DNA of 64,000 nucleotides. Source: an uncultured Roseburia sp. GTDB taxonomy: Bacteria > Bacillota > Clostridia > Lachnospirales > Lachnospiraceae. The DNA lies in the NCBI GenBank assembly GCA_900548205.1, contig URJS01000003.1:1-64000 (forward strand), read 5' to 3'. Below, piece after piece: positions 41,344 to 50,547 of the stretch. Below the pieces are notes generated by a model, which was not told the origin of the DNA, did no database searches, and was given only the letters and a program-made list of their open reading frames with translations. The position numbers were made by a program, and so were the translations under genes. How positions within the stretch are numbered: the stretch's first letter is position 1; each line of letters begins with the position of its first letter.

Positions 41344-42996
41344 ATGAGAATTTCGGTTCTGTCGAATGTGAATCTGGATATGCTGTCCGGACTTTTGAAA
41401 AAAGAACATGAAATATTTCAGACGGAGGGCTATGGCGGGTGGATCACCTATGCGCTTAAGCCGGATGCACGGTTGCTGGCGTTTGCGCCGGAGTGCATCC
41501 TCCTGCTGCTTGAGGGAAACGAGCTTCTTGGAAGCTGCGCCTCATGGGAGGCGGTGAAGGAGCAGCTGGCGCAGACGGAGGTCTATGTAAAAAAGCTGGC
41601 AGAGCATTATCCGGGCAGCCATCTTTTTGTATCGACGATCGACGTGAGACAGGAGCGGATCCGAGAGAGGGACGGCGCGGATTTTAGTCTGCGCGCCTCT
41701 GCGGCTTGGGATGAGCAGCTGACGCGTCTTGCGGAGGAAAACGATGGCGTCCATCGCCTGGAGCTGCGGGATTTTATCGAGAATTACGGAAGAAAATCAT
41801 TTTATTCCGAAAAGTTTTGGTACATGGGCTCGATCCCGTATGAGATGAAAGCGCTGCACGCGCTGGCGGGCGAGATCGGACGAACGGTAAGCAAATTAAA
41901 GGCTGTGCGCAAAAAGGTGCTTGTCTTAGATCTGGATAATACGCTCTGGGGCGGCGTTTTAGGGGAGGACGGCATGGAGGGGATCTGTCTTGACGCTGCA
42001 CATCAGGGGGCGATCTATCGGGACGCACAGCGGGAGATCAAGAAAATGCAAACGCAGGGTGTGCTTCTTGCGATTGCGTCCAAAAATAATAGCGAGGACG
42101 TCCGTGCCGTCCTTCGGGAGCATCCGCATATGATCTTAAGGGAGGATGATTTTGCCGCTATTTATGCAGACTGGAATCCGAAGTGGGACAATGTAAGGCG
42201 GATGGCGGAGGAGCTTAATCTTGGTCTAGACGCCTTTGTCTTTGTGGATGATAACGAGGCGGAGCGCGAGGGAATGAAGATCCATGCGCCGCAGGTAGCG
42301 GTTGTTGATTTTCCGTCGGATATTACAAGGCTGGCAGATTGTATGCGTGAGGTTTATGAGGAATATTTCTGGAGCTTTCGTCTGACGAGGGAGGATATGG
42401 AGAAGACGGTGCAGTACCGGCAGGAGAAGCTGCGCCGCAGCGAGCAGCAGGCGGCGGCTTCCTACGAGGAGTATTTAAAGTCGCTTCAGATAAATATCCG
42501 TCTTGCAGAGGTGACAGAGGAAACCAAAGCGCGCGCCGTGCAGCTGATGAACAAGACAAACCAGTTTAACGTCTGCACCTTGCGCATGGATGAGCTCCAG
42601 CTTGAGCAGTATCAGAGAGAGCAAAACGGCCGGCTTTTGATGGCGGAGGTTTCCGATAAGTACGGCAGCAGCGGCTGGGTGGCTGAATTTTTATATCATA
42701 TCGATAAGACGACCGCCGTTGTTGATAATTTCCTGATGAGCTGCCGCGTGATGGGACGATGCATTGAGGATGTGATCGTCGAGGAGATCCTTAGAAAGCT
42801 TTTTACGCAGGGCGTGACAGACGTGCGTGCCTTTTATCATAAGACAGCAAAGAATCAGCCGGTAGAGCATCTGTGGGATGCACTTGGATTTGTATGTGTG
42901 AGCGAGGATGAGAACGCGAAGGAATATGCGCTGACTCTGGAGGAGTACAGGCAGAGAGAGAAAAAAGAGACGCTGCACGCGATTGTGTGGGAGTAG
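41344..42996 (+). CDS. FkbH-like HAD-IIIC protein with C-terminal GNAT domain
   Basis: A protein of 550 residues in three parts: an N-terminal SGNH-like region (about 1-190), a HAD-IIIC domain with VLDLDNTLWGGVLGEDG (about 196-212; two nucleophile-loop Asp) and FVFVDDNEAERE (about 299), and a GNAT acyltransferase-like domain (about 370-530; KYGSSGWVAEFLY, VDNFLMSCRVMGRCIEDVIV). FkbH enzymes dephosphorylate 1,3-bisphosphoglycerate and load D-glycerate onto a carrier protein. With the ACP before it and an LbH acyltransferase after it, it probably feeds glyceryl or a similar acyl group onto the polysaccharide (inference). Confidence 0.85.
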   Translation: MRISVLSNVNLDMLSGLLKKEHEIFQTEGYGGWITYALKPDARLLAFAPECILLLLEGNELLGSCASWEAVKEQLAQTEVYVKKLAEHYPGSHLFVSTIDVRQERIRERDGADFSLRASAAWDEQLTRLAEENDGVHRLELRDFIENYGRKSFYSEKFWYMGSIPYEMKALHALAGEIGRTVSKLKAVRKKVLVLDLDNTLWGGVLGEDGMEGICLDAAHQGAIYRDAQREIKKMQTQGVLLAIASKNNSEDVRAVLREHPHMILREDDFAAIYADWNPKWDNVRRMAEELNLGLDAFVFVDDNEAEREGMKIHAPQVAVVDFPSDITRLADCMREVYEEYFWSFRLTREDMEKTVQYRQEKLRRSEQQAAASYEEYLKSLQINIRLAEVTEETKARAVQLMNKTNQFNVCTLRMDELQLEQYQREQNGRLLMAEVSDKYGSSGWVAEFLYHIDKTTAVVDNFLMSCRVMGRCIEDVIVEEILRKLFTQGVTDVRAFYHKTAKNQPVEHLWDALGFVCVSEDENAKEYALTLEEYRQREKKETLHAIVWE

Positions 42997-43022
42997 CTTT
43001 GGGGCGTTAGAATGGAGGAAAT

Positions 43023-43586
43023 ATGGCGGAAAGCTTTTATACGGACGAGGAGTTAAAGGAGCTTGGATTTGCACATGTCGGCCATGATGTAAAAATCAGC
43101 CGGAAGGCGAGTATCTACGGGGCTGCGCAGATGCACATCGGCAATCATGTGAGAATTGATGATTTCTGCGTGCTCAGCGGAAAGCTTACGATTGGAAATT
43201 ATGTGCATGTGGCAGTTTCGACTGTCTTGTTTGGAGGAGCGGCGGGCATTACGTTTGAGGATTATACGGGAATTTCCTCCCGCTGCGGCGTGTATGCGAC
43301 AACGGATGATTATTCCGGTGAGTTTATGACGAATCCGACCGTTCCGGAGGAGTTTACGCATGTGATCGAGGCGCCGGTGGTGATCGGGAAGCATTCGATC
43401 ATCGGAACCGGCTCCACGATCCTGCAGGGCGTTACGATTGCGGAGGGCTGCGCTCTGTGTGCGATGACACTGGCAACAAGAGATACGAAGCCGTGGGGCA
43501 TTTATATGGGCTATCAGTGCGTGCGTATCAAGGAGCGGAGTCAGGCGCTTTTGGAGATGGATATCAGGAAGCTGGAAGAAGCTTAG
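43023..43586 (+). CDS. Left-handed beta-helix acyltransferase
   Basis: A protein of 187 residues with hexapeptide repeats (ISRKASIYGAAQMHIGNHVRI, VIGKHSIIGTGSTILQGVTI) forming a left-handed beta-helix, like xenobiotic and sugar O-acetyltransferases. The catalytic His of this fold is not certain here. In this place, behind the ACP and FkbH genes, it may transfer the carrier-bound acyl group, or acetyl from acetyl-CoA, to a sugar. It starts 27 bases after the FkbH-like gene with GGAGG in front. Confidence 0.78.
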   Translation: MAESFYTDEELKELGFAHVGHDVKISRKASIYGAAQMHIGNHVRIDDFCVLSGKLTIGNYVHVAVSTVLFGGAAGITFEDYTGISSRCGVYATTDDYSGEFMTNPTVPEEFTHVIEAPVVIGKHSIIGTGSTILQGVTIAEGCALCAMTLATRDTKPWGIYMGYQCVRIKERSQALLEMDIRKLEEA

Positions 43587-43594
43587 GAGTTGGC

Positions 43595-44533
43595 ATGGGA
43601 ACGATCGGTTTTGTGATTTTAAATTATCAGGCATACGAGGAGGCGGCTGCCTGCGCGGCGTCGATCCTAAAGACGCAGACTTATCCCGACATTCAGATCG
43701 TGATTGTTGACAACGGTTCGGGAAATGACAGCGTGGAGCAGTTAAAGGCGCACTTTGGCGGCGAGGGACGGGTACACATCATCGCGGCGGAGAAGAATCT
43801 GGGGTTCGCGCAGGGAAATAATCTGGGAATCGCCTATGCGAGAGAGCATTTTTCGCCGGATTTTCTTGTGGCGGCAAACAGTGATATTATTTTTGAACAG
43901 CCGGATTATTGTCAGAAGCTGTTTGAGATTTATCGCAGGAAACCGTTTGCGGTTTTGGGAGGCGATATTATTGACGCAAGCCGTACCCAGCATTTTAATC
44001 CGGTGGCAAGGGAGCGTGTCTACACAATCCCTTATATGGGAAAGCAGGCGCTGGTATCGGAACTTAAGGCGTGGATGTTTCGCGCGATCAAGTTGTTTCA
44101 TCTGAAAAAAGCGGTGGCGGGACACTATGGGATTGCTGCAAATGAAGCGGGCGCGGATGTGTGCGGCGGCGGAAAGAATCTTACGACACGCGAGGTGGAG
44201 GGAAGGTCTGTGGCGGCGGATGTACGGATTGACGAGGAGCTTTCTGACGTGCTGCTCCACGGCTGCTGTCTTGTGTTTTCGCGAGATTTTTTTGCGGAGC
44301 TTGACGGGTTCTGGCAGGAGACGTTTTTATATGCCGAGGAAGAAATTCTTTATTATCTGGCAAGGAAAAAAGGTCTTCGGCTGCTCTATTCGCCGGAGGT
44401 GACGTGTATGCACAAGGAGGCGGTGACGACAAAGCAGCTCTATCAGGATTTTTGCGACGCTAAGATTTTTTATTTTTCCAATGTGGCAAGGTCATATCGG
44501 AAGTTTTTGAAATTGATGAGAGAATATGAGTAA
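43595..44533 (+). CDS. GT2 glycosyltransferase (rhamnosyltransferase-like)
   Basis: A GT-A enzyme of 312 residues: VILNYQAYEEAAACAASIL (6-24), IVDNGSGNDSVEQL (about 36), AEKNLGFAQGNNLGIAYA (about 65), VAANSDIIF as DxD-equivalent (about 93), and a C-terminal catalytic-base stretch ETFLYAEEEILYYLARKKG (about 240). The NLGFAxGNN motif is typical of dTDP-rhamnose-using GT2 members. The ATG at 43595 follows TAGGAG; the frame is open further upstream inside the previous gene but has no ribosome site there. The end overlaps the next gene by eight bases. Confidence 0.86.
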   Translation: MGTIGFVILNYQAYEEAAACAASILKTQTYPDIQIVIVDNGSGNDSVEQLKAHFGGEGRVHIIAAEKNLGFAQGNNLGIAYAREHFSPDFLVAANSDIIFEQPDYCQKLFEIYRRKPFAVLGGDIIDASRTQHFNPVARERVYTIPYMGKQALVSELKAWMFRAIKLFHLKKAVAGHYGIAANEAGADVCGGGKNLTTREVEGRSVAADVRIDEELSDVLLHGCCLVFSRDFFAELDGFWQETFLYAEEEILYYLARKKGLRLLYSPEVTCMHKEAVTTKQLYQDFCDAKIFYFSNVARSYRKFLKLMREYE

Positions 44534-45323
44534 AAGAGAAGAAGCATTTGTTACGATTGTCTGCTGCTACAATGACAGCGGACAATATGAGGCGTTTTGT
44601 GCCTCATTGGAAAAGCAGGAAATCGCATACGAGCTTTTGGGGATCGATAACCGCGGGCAGCAGTTTTCCTCCTGCAGCAGTGCGCTAAATTCCGTGCTGC
44701 CAAAGATCAGGACAGAGTATGTGATCTATTCGCATCAGGATATACGCCTGCCAAAGGAGGATATGCTCTCGCAGTTTGTGGAGTATGTAAGGCAGGTTGG
44801 ACCGGACGATATTGTCGGCGTTGCGGGGGCTGCGGAGGTTGAAAATCTGGTGGCTGGCGTTGTCGGAGATCGGGCGGGAACCTGTGTGCTGTCCTATATC
44901 CTGCACGGAAAAAACCGTTCCTGTCCGGGAGAATGGGAGTTTTGTCAGATTGCGCCATGTGATACGGTTGATGAATGTTTTTTCGGGGGACGGACAAGCG
45001 CGTTTTTGAAAGAGCCGTTTGACGAAAAGCTGTGTGACAGCTGGCATCTGTATGCGGTGGAGCGCTGTCTGCGTGCAAGGCTTTTGGGAAACAGGGTATG
45101 GGTGTGCAGGCTGCCGCTCATCCATGAATCCGGCGGGCATATCGACCATTCCTATAATGTGGGATTGCGCAGGCTTGCGGCGCATTATGATAAGCGCGGG
45201 AGAGCGGGAGAGCACAGGATTTCAATCATCCGAACGGTGTGCGGAACGGTGCGAACGGACTGGCTGCACCGGAATTTGTTTTACTGGAAAAGAGAATTGC
45301 TGTTTTTGCTGCATCGCATGTAG
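44526..45323 (+). CDS. GT2-like protein with StrF-type domain
   Basis: A protein of 265 residues resembling the StrF-like GT2 branch (Glyco_tranf_2_5): TIVCCYNDSGQYEAF at the start, YVIYSHQDIRLP (SHQD as DxD-equivalent, about 59-70), VAGAAEV, VDECFFGGRTSAF and WHLYAVERCLRA with the conserved WHxY (about 174). Enzymes of this branch appear in surface-glycan and streptomycin clusters; donor and acceptor are unknown. It sits at the end of the run of transferases before the flippase. Confidence 0.78.
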   Translation: MSKREEAFVTIVCCYNDSGQYEAFCASLEKQEIAYELLGIDNRGQQFSSCSSALNSVLPKIRTEYVIYSHQDIRLPKEDMLSQFVEYVRQVGPDDIVGVAGAAEVENLVAGVVGDRAGTCVLSYILHGKNRSCPGEWEFCQIAPCDTVDECFFGGRTSAFLKEPFDEKLCDSWHLYAVERCLRARLLGNRVWVCRLPLIHESGGHIDHSYNVGLRRLAAHYDKRGRAGEHRISIIRTVCGTVRTDWLHRNLFYWKRELLFLLHRM

Positions 45324-45359
45324 ATGCACGGGCGCAGTGCATGAAAGCGGGAACGAGAG

Positions 45360-46841
45360 ATGGGAAAGAAATCATTGGTAAAAAATTCAATCTTCAACAT
45401 GGCGTATAAGGGCTTTACAGCCCTTTTCCCGTTGGTGACAACCTCCTATATTTCGCATGTGCTGCTGCCGGAGGGCGTCGGAAAGGTGGCGTATGCCAAT
45501 ACGATCGTGGCGTATTTTGTTCTGCTCGCATCGCTTGGACTGCCAAGCTATGGCGTGAAAGCGATCGCGCAGAATGATGAGACGAAGGAGCAGAGAAGCC
45601 GTACGTTCTTTGAATTGTTTTTTATCAATCTGGCAGCGACGCTTTTGTGTATTGCGGCATATTATGTGTTCGTCACTTATTTTCCGCACTTTGCGGACCG
45701 CAGAGAGCTCTTTTGGGTGATGGGGCTTTTGCTGATCCTTAATATTTTTAATATCGACTGGTTTTATCAGGGCATGGAGGAGTATACCTACATTGCGACA
45801 AGAAGCTTTGTCGTAAAGATCGCATCGTTTGTGCTGATGCTTCTGTTTGTAAAGGACAGCGGGGATTACCTGATCTATGCGTTTATTCTCTGTCTTGCGA
45901 CTGCCGGAAACAATCTGCTCAATGCGTTCCAGCTGCGCAAATATGTTACGCTTTCCGTACTTTTTACGAAAAAGAACGGAAAGCAGACACAGAGCGGAAG
46001 GGGGATGGGGCAGCATCTGCGTCCGGTATTTATTTTGCTTGCGTCAACGATCGCGACAGAGGTTTATACCATGCTGGATACGGTGATGCTTGAATATTAT
46101 CACGGTGATGTTTCTGTCGGGTATTACTCCAATGCAGTTAAGATCGTGCGCATGACCTATACCGTAGTCATCGCGCTTGTGGCGGTCTTTTATCCGCGCA
46201 TCAGTATGTATTATAAACAGGGTCGGCAGGAGGCGTGTAATGAACTGCTTAGCCGGGGGACGCAGATTTTGCTGCTGCTCGCCCTGCCTTGTACAGTCGG
46301 GCTTTTGCTGACGGCGGATCAGATCGTCCCTCTGCTTTTCGGAGAGGCGTTTTTGCCGGCAGTTGGAACGCTTCGGATTCTTGCCATTCTGGTGCTCGTG
46401 TTTTCGATTGCTTATTTTTTGGGGCATATTGTTTTGACGGCAACCGGAAGGGAGCGTATGATTTTGCGTGCCACGGTCGCGGGTGCAGTCATCAATACAG
46501 CGGCAAATTTCCTGTTGATCCCAAGACTTCGGCAGGACGGAGCGGCGGCGGCGTCCGTGCTTTCCGAGCTTACGGTGACTGCGCTTCTTCTGTGGTATGC
46601 AAAGGATTGCTATACGATCCGCGTGGGCCGCAATTATCTGTGGAGCACGGGCGCAGCGCTTCTTGTCATGGCAGGTGTGGTGCTTGGGATGTCCGCGCTT
46701 TTTCGGGGCATGTCCGGCGGTGTGCTGCTTGTGATCGCAGCGGGAGCCGTCTGCTATGTTGTTTGTCTGCTGCTGTTTCGCAACGAGCTTTTGATGGAGC
46801 TGATCCAAAAGCTTAAGATGCATAAGGCGGGCAGGGGATAA
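45360..46841 (+). CDS. Wzx-like oligosaccharide flippase
   Basis: A MOP-superfamily protein of 493 residues with about 13-14 membrane helices across the whole length. It begins SLVKNSIFNMAYKGFTALFPLVTTSYISHVLLPEGVG, a start very characteristic of Wzx proteins in Firmicutes capsule clusters. INFDWFYQGMEEY-like NIFNIDWFYQGMEEYTYIA (about 122-140) is also conserved. It would turn lipid-linked repeat units to the outer face, for polymerisation by the Wzy-like protein at 33528. The start follows GAGAGATG at normal spacing. Confidence 0.9.
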   Translation: MGKKSLVKNSIFNMAYKGFTALFPLVTTSYISHVLLPEGVGKVAYANTIVAYFVLLASLGLPSYGVKAIAQNDETKEQRSRTFFELFFINLAATLLCIAAYYVFVTYFPHFADRRELFWVMGLLLILNIFNIDWFYQGMEEYTYIATRSFVVKIASFVLMLLFVKDSGDYLIYAFILCLATAGNNLLNAFQLRKYVTLSVLFTKKNGKQTQSGRGMGQHLRPVFILLASTIATEVYTMLDTVMLEYYHGDVSVGYYSNAVKIVRMTYTVVIALVAVFYPRISMYYKQGRQEACNELLSRGTQILLLLALPCTVGLLLTADQIVPLLFGEAFLPAVGTLRILAILVLVFSIAYFLGHIVLTATGRERMILRATVAGAVINTAANFLLIPRLRQDGAAAASVLSELTVTALLLWYAKDCYTIRVGRNYLWSTGAALLVMAGVVLGMSALFRGMSGGVLLVIAAGAVCYVVCLLLFRNELLMELIQKLKMHKAGRG

Positions 46842-46899
46842 CGTTTGCAGAGAGAACAGAGAAATGGTATCATTTGAGGACTATAAGTGAGGTGATGAG

Positions 46900-47925
46900 A
46901 TGAATTCGGCGATCGGGACAGTCGTTGTGCTGTTCATACTGGGCGTTTTGTTTTTCTTGACAGGTCATTGTTTTTGCGGCGTTTTTCACAGAAAGGAGCG
47001 CCCCTCGTTTCAGCTGCTGGTCGGAGCAGTCGTGTTTTTTGCCGTTTTTTCGTTGATCGAGCTTCCGGCGGAGAAGCTTAAGCTTCCCTTTCATATGCTT
47101 GTGTATCTGGAGCTTGCCGCTTTTGCGGCAGTGCTCTTTTGGTGCGTTCGCTTTTGCTGGAAGGAAGAGATGCTTGGAAAAAAAAGGGAATGGGTACAGA
47201 TAGATGCAGTCACATTGGCGCTGCTCCTGCTCATTGGGCTGCAGGTGATCTACGGAATGAACAACGGCATCCGGATCAACGGCTTTGACACCTCCTACTA
47301 TAACGGACATGCCATCAACGCGCTTTACACCGACACAATGTATCAGTACAGCGCGCGGTCGGGAGAGTTTATCGGCTCCGAGAGCTATGTGCACGACGGT
47401 TATCCGATGCTGATCGCTTTTTTGTCAAAAATCTTTTGGATGCACCCGTTGGTGATGACAAACAGGGTTCTTGCCTGTGTGGAGATCATTCTAATGAATC
47501 TGGTCGTGTATGAGATTGCATATCGGTTGTCAAACGGAAACCGGAGAATTGGAAACTGGACGGTCGGACTTCATGCGGGGATCAGCATTTTCTGTTATCA
47601 ATTTGACGAGGGACGCGGGTTTTATCTGTGGCAGAGGACGGCAGAGTCAAAGTCTATGCTGGCAAATCTTTATCTGCCGCTTGCGCTGCTTGTGCTTGTT
47701 TTGCTGGCGAAGGAGATGGGCGGGCGATATTATTGGGCGCTGCTTGCGCTTGTCTTTTTTACAGGCGCTTCGCTGTCGATCAGCGGGATTTTTATTTTGT
47801 GCGTCATGATCGGCGGTGGTCTGCTTGCGCTTCTTTGCTATCAGCGGCGCTGGCAGTATTGGGTTCGTGCGGCGCTTTGTATGCTGCCGGGAATGCTGGT
47901 CGGTATCATCAGGCTGTTGTTGTAG
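46900..47925 (+). CDS. Split GT-C-like membrane protein, N-half, pair 2
   Basis: A protein of 341 residues with about nine membrane helices. It repeats the order seen in the gene at 31616: a first loop with INGFDTSYYNGHAI, then YTDTMYQYSARSGEF, then HDGYPMLIAFLSKIFWMHP (about 165-185), and the later helix motif RTAESKSMLANLYLPL (about 246). The Asp in the first loop could be the GT-C catalytic acid. It starts after GAGGTGATGAG. The C-half partner starts 20 bases after its stop. Exact substrate unknown. Confidence 0.55.
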   Translation: MNSAIGTVVVLFILGVLFFLTGHCFCGVFHRKERPSFQLLVGAVVFFAVFSLIELPAEKLKLPFHMLVYLELAAFAAVLFWCVRFCWKEEMLGKKREWVQIDAVTLALLLLIGLQVIYGMNNGIRINGFDTSYYNGHAINALYTDTMYQYSARSGEFIGSESYVHDGYPMLIAFLSKIFWMHPLVMTNRVLACVEIILMNLVVYEIAYRLSNGNRRIGNWTVGLHAGISIFCYQFDEGRGFYLWQRTAESKSMLANLYLPLALLVLVLLAKEMGGRYYWALLALVFFTGASLSISGIFILCVMIGGGLLALLCYQRRWQYWVRAALCMLPGMLVGIIRLLL

Positions 47926-47944
47926 ATGTGAGGATAGAGGCAAT

Positions 47945-48757
47945 ATGCAGGAAATGGATTGGAATCTTGAGCTTTACAGGGGTATTTTTACAAATTATTG
48001 GGAGTACGGACTGTTTTTCGTGATTTATCTGGGCGGTCTGCTCTATGTGGTATATCAGAGGGACGCGCTCATGAAGCGGGTGTTTGTGATGCCGTTTTTG
48101 ATTTTTTTATTTACGGTCTTTAACCCGTTTGTGGTGGAGCCGGTTCTTAGAAATGCAGCGGATTTCAGAGACCGCTACAGCCGGTTTTTCTGGATGCTTC
48201 CGGCAGAGATTTTAAGCGCTTATCTGCTTGCCTGTCTGATTGAACGGCAAAAGGACGGACGGCAGAAAACGGCTGCCGTTCTCTTGATCGTCTGTCTGCT
48301 TTTTTTGAGCGGCGGCAGTGCGACAGGTCTGCAGCTTGATGATAACATTTATAAAATCGATGATCAGGTGATCGAGGTCGCAGAGCTGATCGGGGAGCAT
48401 GCAGAAAACGAGCGGCCGGTCGTTTTTTATGATGAGGAGCTCTACTACTGGATCCGGCAGTATGACGCATCCCTGATCGCGGCGGTAAATGCGGGGGAAA
48501 TGCAGCTGTACCGCTGGGTCGTAAAGGAGGACATCGATCCAAACGAGCAGTATGAGAGCGAAGGGCGTGCGCTCTCCATGTTTGTGCGGGGCGTGGAGGT
48601 AGAGCCGGAGACGGTAAATCGGGCGATCGAAACCCGGGAGGTAGATTTTTTTGTGCGCAATACCGGGTTTTATTCCGAGGAATATCTAAAGCAGTTAAAT
48701 ATCGAGTATGTAGACAGCGTCGACGGATATGAGCTGTATCGCTGTATACACGGTTAA
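47945..48757 (+). CDS. Split GT-C-like membrane protein, C-half, pair 2
   Basis: A protein of 270 residues with about four membrane helices and a soluble C-terminal domain. Shared features with the C-halves at 32725 and 49736: FNPFVVEPVLRN...RYSRFFWMLPAEIL (about 59-92) and, at the end, EVDFFVRNTGFYSEE...DGYELYRCI. AGAGG stands directly before the ATG at 47945; the frame is open further upstream, inside the N-half gene, but without a ribosome site. It is in another frame from the N-half. Confidence 0.55.
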   Translation: MQEMDWNLELYRGIFTNYWEYGLFFVIYLGGLLYVVYQRDALMKRVFVMPFLIFLFTVFNPFVVEPVLRNAADFRDRYSRFFWMLPAEILSAYLLACLIERQKDGRQKTAAVLLIVCLLFLSGGSATGLQLDDNIYKIDDQVIEVAELIGEHAENERPVVFYDEELYYWIRQYDASLIAAVNAGEMQLYRWVVKEDIDPNEQYESEGRALSMFVRGVEVEPETVNRAIETREVDFFVRNTGFYSEEYLKQLNIEYVDSVDGYELYRCIHG

Positions 48758-48771
48758 GGAGGAGAAGGAAG

Positions 48772-49752
48772 TTGCTTATCGTTGTAAAAATTTTTGCGGT
48801 AATCTATCTGTGGCTGATCTTTCCGCTTCTGCTGGGGAGCGTATGGAGAAAACCGGATGGCAAAATGAGAAATCAGCTTCTGATCAGCTACCTGACCGGA
48901 CTTGTCACACAGTGGGCGATATTTTTTGTGCTGGCAAAATGGGCGATTGACAGGGAGCTGCCGGTGCAGGAGCTTGGAAGGCTCTGGATGATCTGCCAGC
49001 TGGCGCTGACCGTGTTTGCGGTGGCGTGGGGCATAAAAAGACGTATTTTTAGACGGAAGCGCCTTGTCTGGAAATGGGAGTGGCTTGGGCAGGGAGCCGC
49101 GCTGCTTATTCTCATAGGACTGGCGTTTGTGTTTGGGGGCAGCGGTCAGAAGGAATATACGGCGGAGGCGGCGCTTACGATGTATGCCACAGATACCCTG
49201 TATGTCTATGATCCGACGACCGGAAAGGGGGCACAGGAGATGCTTCCCGTGCAGATCGAGGAGCTGAAAGCGGCGGCACAGTCTCCGATGGAGGCATATT
49301 ATGCGGTGAACGGACGGATATGCAGATTAAATCCGGTAAAGCTGATGAAGCTTTTGCTCCCTGTTTTTTTGATGACGTTTTATTATGGCGTATATCACAT
49401 CTGGGCGTTTGAGCTGTTTGGCAGAAATAAGCGCAAGCGGGTGCTGTTCCAGTGTATTTTATGGCTGTTATATGTGTCTGTGTTGTTTTCGGACCGGGCG
49501 GCCATGGTGCAGATTTTTGCAAGCTGTTGGAATGGAGAGACACTGTTTTTTGCGGGATTGCTGCCGTTTGCAGTGTGGCTTTTGCAAAGAAAGGAAAATC
49601 GCCTGATGTGGGGACTGTCTTATCTGGTCTGTGCCGGCGCAGGGCAGCTTTTGTATCAGCACGGTGGATTTATCATAACGTTTCTCTGGGCGGTGGCGGC
49701 GATCGCAGAATGGATAAAGGGAGAATGGAAAAAGGATGATAGAAGCATTTGA
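48772..49752 (+). CDS. Split GT-C-like membrane protein, N-half, pair 3
   Basis: A protein of 326 residues with about eight membrane helices and the same motif order: ATDTLYVYDPTTGKG in the first loop (about 141), QSPMEAYYAVNGRICRLNP (about 165-183) and CWNGETLFFAGLLPF (about 248-262) in place of RxWQGKAxxASFLIP. The acidic cluster before the first motif (DDDDARF in pair 1, FDTSYY in pair 2) is replaced by QKEYTAEAA, so a catalytic Asp may be absent or moved. The start is TTG with AAGGAGGAGAAGGAAG before it. The 3' end overlaps the C-half gene by 17 bases. Confidence 0.55.
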   Translation: MLIVVKIFAVIYLWLIFPLLLGSVWRKPDGKMRNQLLISYLTGLVTQWAIFFVLAKWAIDRELPVQELGRLWMICQLALTVFAVAWGIKRRIFRRKRLVWKWEWLGQGAALLILIGLAFVFGGSGQKEYTAEAALTMYATDTLYVYDPTTGKGAQEMLPVQIEELKAAAQSPMEAYYAVNGRICRLNPVKLMKLLLPVFLMTFYYGVYHIWAFELFGRNKRKRVLFQCILWLLYVSVLFSDRAAMVQIFASCWNGETLFFAGLLPFAVWLLQRKENRLMWGLSYLVCAGAGQLLYQHGGFIITFLWAVAAIAEWIKGEWKKDDRSI

Positions 49753-50527
49753 GGCGTTAAGAGAGCAATTTCATACCTTTGGGACAAGCAGCATCAGTCC
49801 GGCGCTGGCGGGGGCTGTGCTGTTGTTTTGCATGGCGCAGCGGGAACGGCTAAGAGGCGGTGCCAAAAATCTGACGCAGTATGGGATGTTGATTTTTTTG
49901 CTTTTGGCAAATCCGTTCGGCTATGAGATCATCCGCTCCTTTTGGATGGAGGACTATTGGAAGCTGTTTATGGCGGCGCTTCCCTTTGTGTTTGTGGCGT
50001 TTGCCGCAACACAGCTTGCCGCAGGCTTAAAGAGTGTTTTAAAGGGTGCGGTGATGCTTGTCTGCTGCATAGGCGTGATCGCAGCCGCTTCGTTTTTTAC
50101 ATTTGACGGGAAGCCGGTGCAGGCGGTGAATGATCGGGGGCAGCAGGAGCGCGAGGCCGCGGCGGTGAATGAGCTCATTCAGACCTCCGGCATTGTGCCG
50201 CAGAATATGATCGCGCCGAGAGAAATCTGCGGGCTGATCCGGGAGGTGAACCCTCAGGTGAAGCTGATGTACGGGGAAGCCATGATCGAGAAAATGGTGG
50301 ATAAGACGCTGCAGCTTGAGGATGAGGAAATGCAGAGATTTGTGGATCTGTGCACCGCGATCGTTGCCGTTCCGTCTGCGGTAGAGTATCAGATCCAGGC
50401 GGCGGATCTGTACGGAGGGAACTGCATTTTGCTGGAAACGGAGTACGAGGACGCCGCGCAGCTTACGCAGGCGGGCTTTGTCTGCGTGGGAAGAACAGAG
50501 AAATATGCCTTGTATTTCAGGCAATAA
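49736..50527 (+). CDS. Split GT-C-like membrane protein, C-half, pair 3
   Basis: A protein of 263 residues with about four membrane helices and a soluble tail. It carries LANPFGYEIIRSFWMEDYWKLFMAALPF (rough positions 57-84), the counterpart of the FNPxxYxxxG...YWRLLWMLP element in the other two pairs, and ends NCILLETEYEDAA...EKYALYFRQ, matching the YAVYRRM / YELYRCI ends. It overlaps the N-half by 17 bases in a different frame, so the two are translationally coupled. Confidence 0.55.
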   Translation: MIEAFEALREQFHTFGTSSISPALAGAVLLFCMAQRERLRGGAKNLTQYGMLIFLLLANPFGYEIIRSFWMEDYWKLFMAALPFVFVAFAATQLAAGLKSVLKGAVMLVCCIGVIAAASFFTFDGKPVQAVNDRGQQEREAAAVNELIQTSGIVPQNMIAPREICGLIREVNPQVKLMYGEAMIEKMVDKTLQLEDEEMQRFVDLCTAIVAVPSAVEYQIQAADLYGGNCILLETEYEDAAQLTQAGFVCVGRTEKYALYFRQ

Positions 50528-50547
50528 AAATATAGGCAACATAAATA

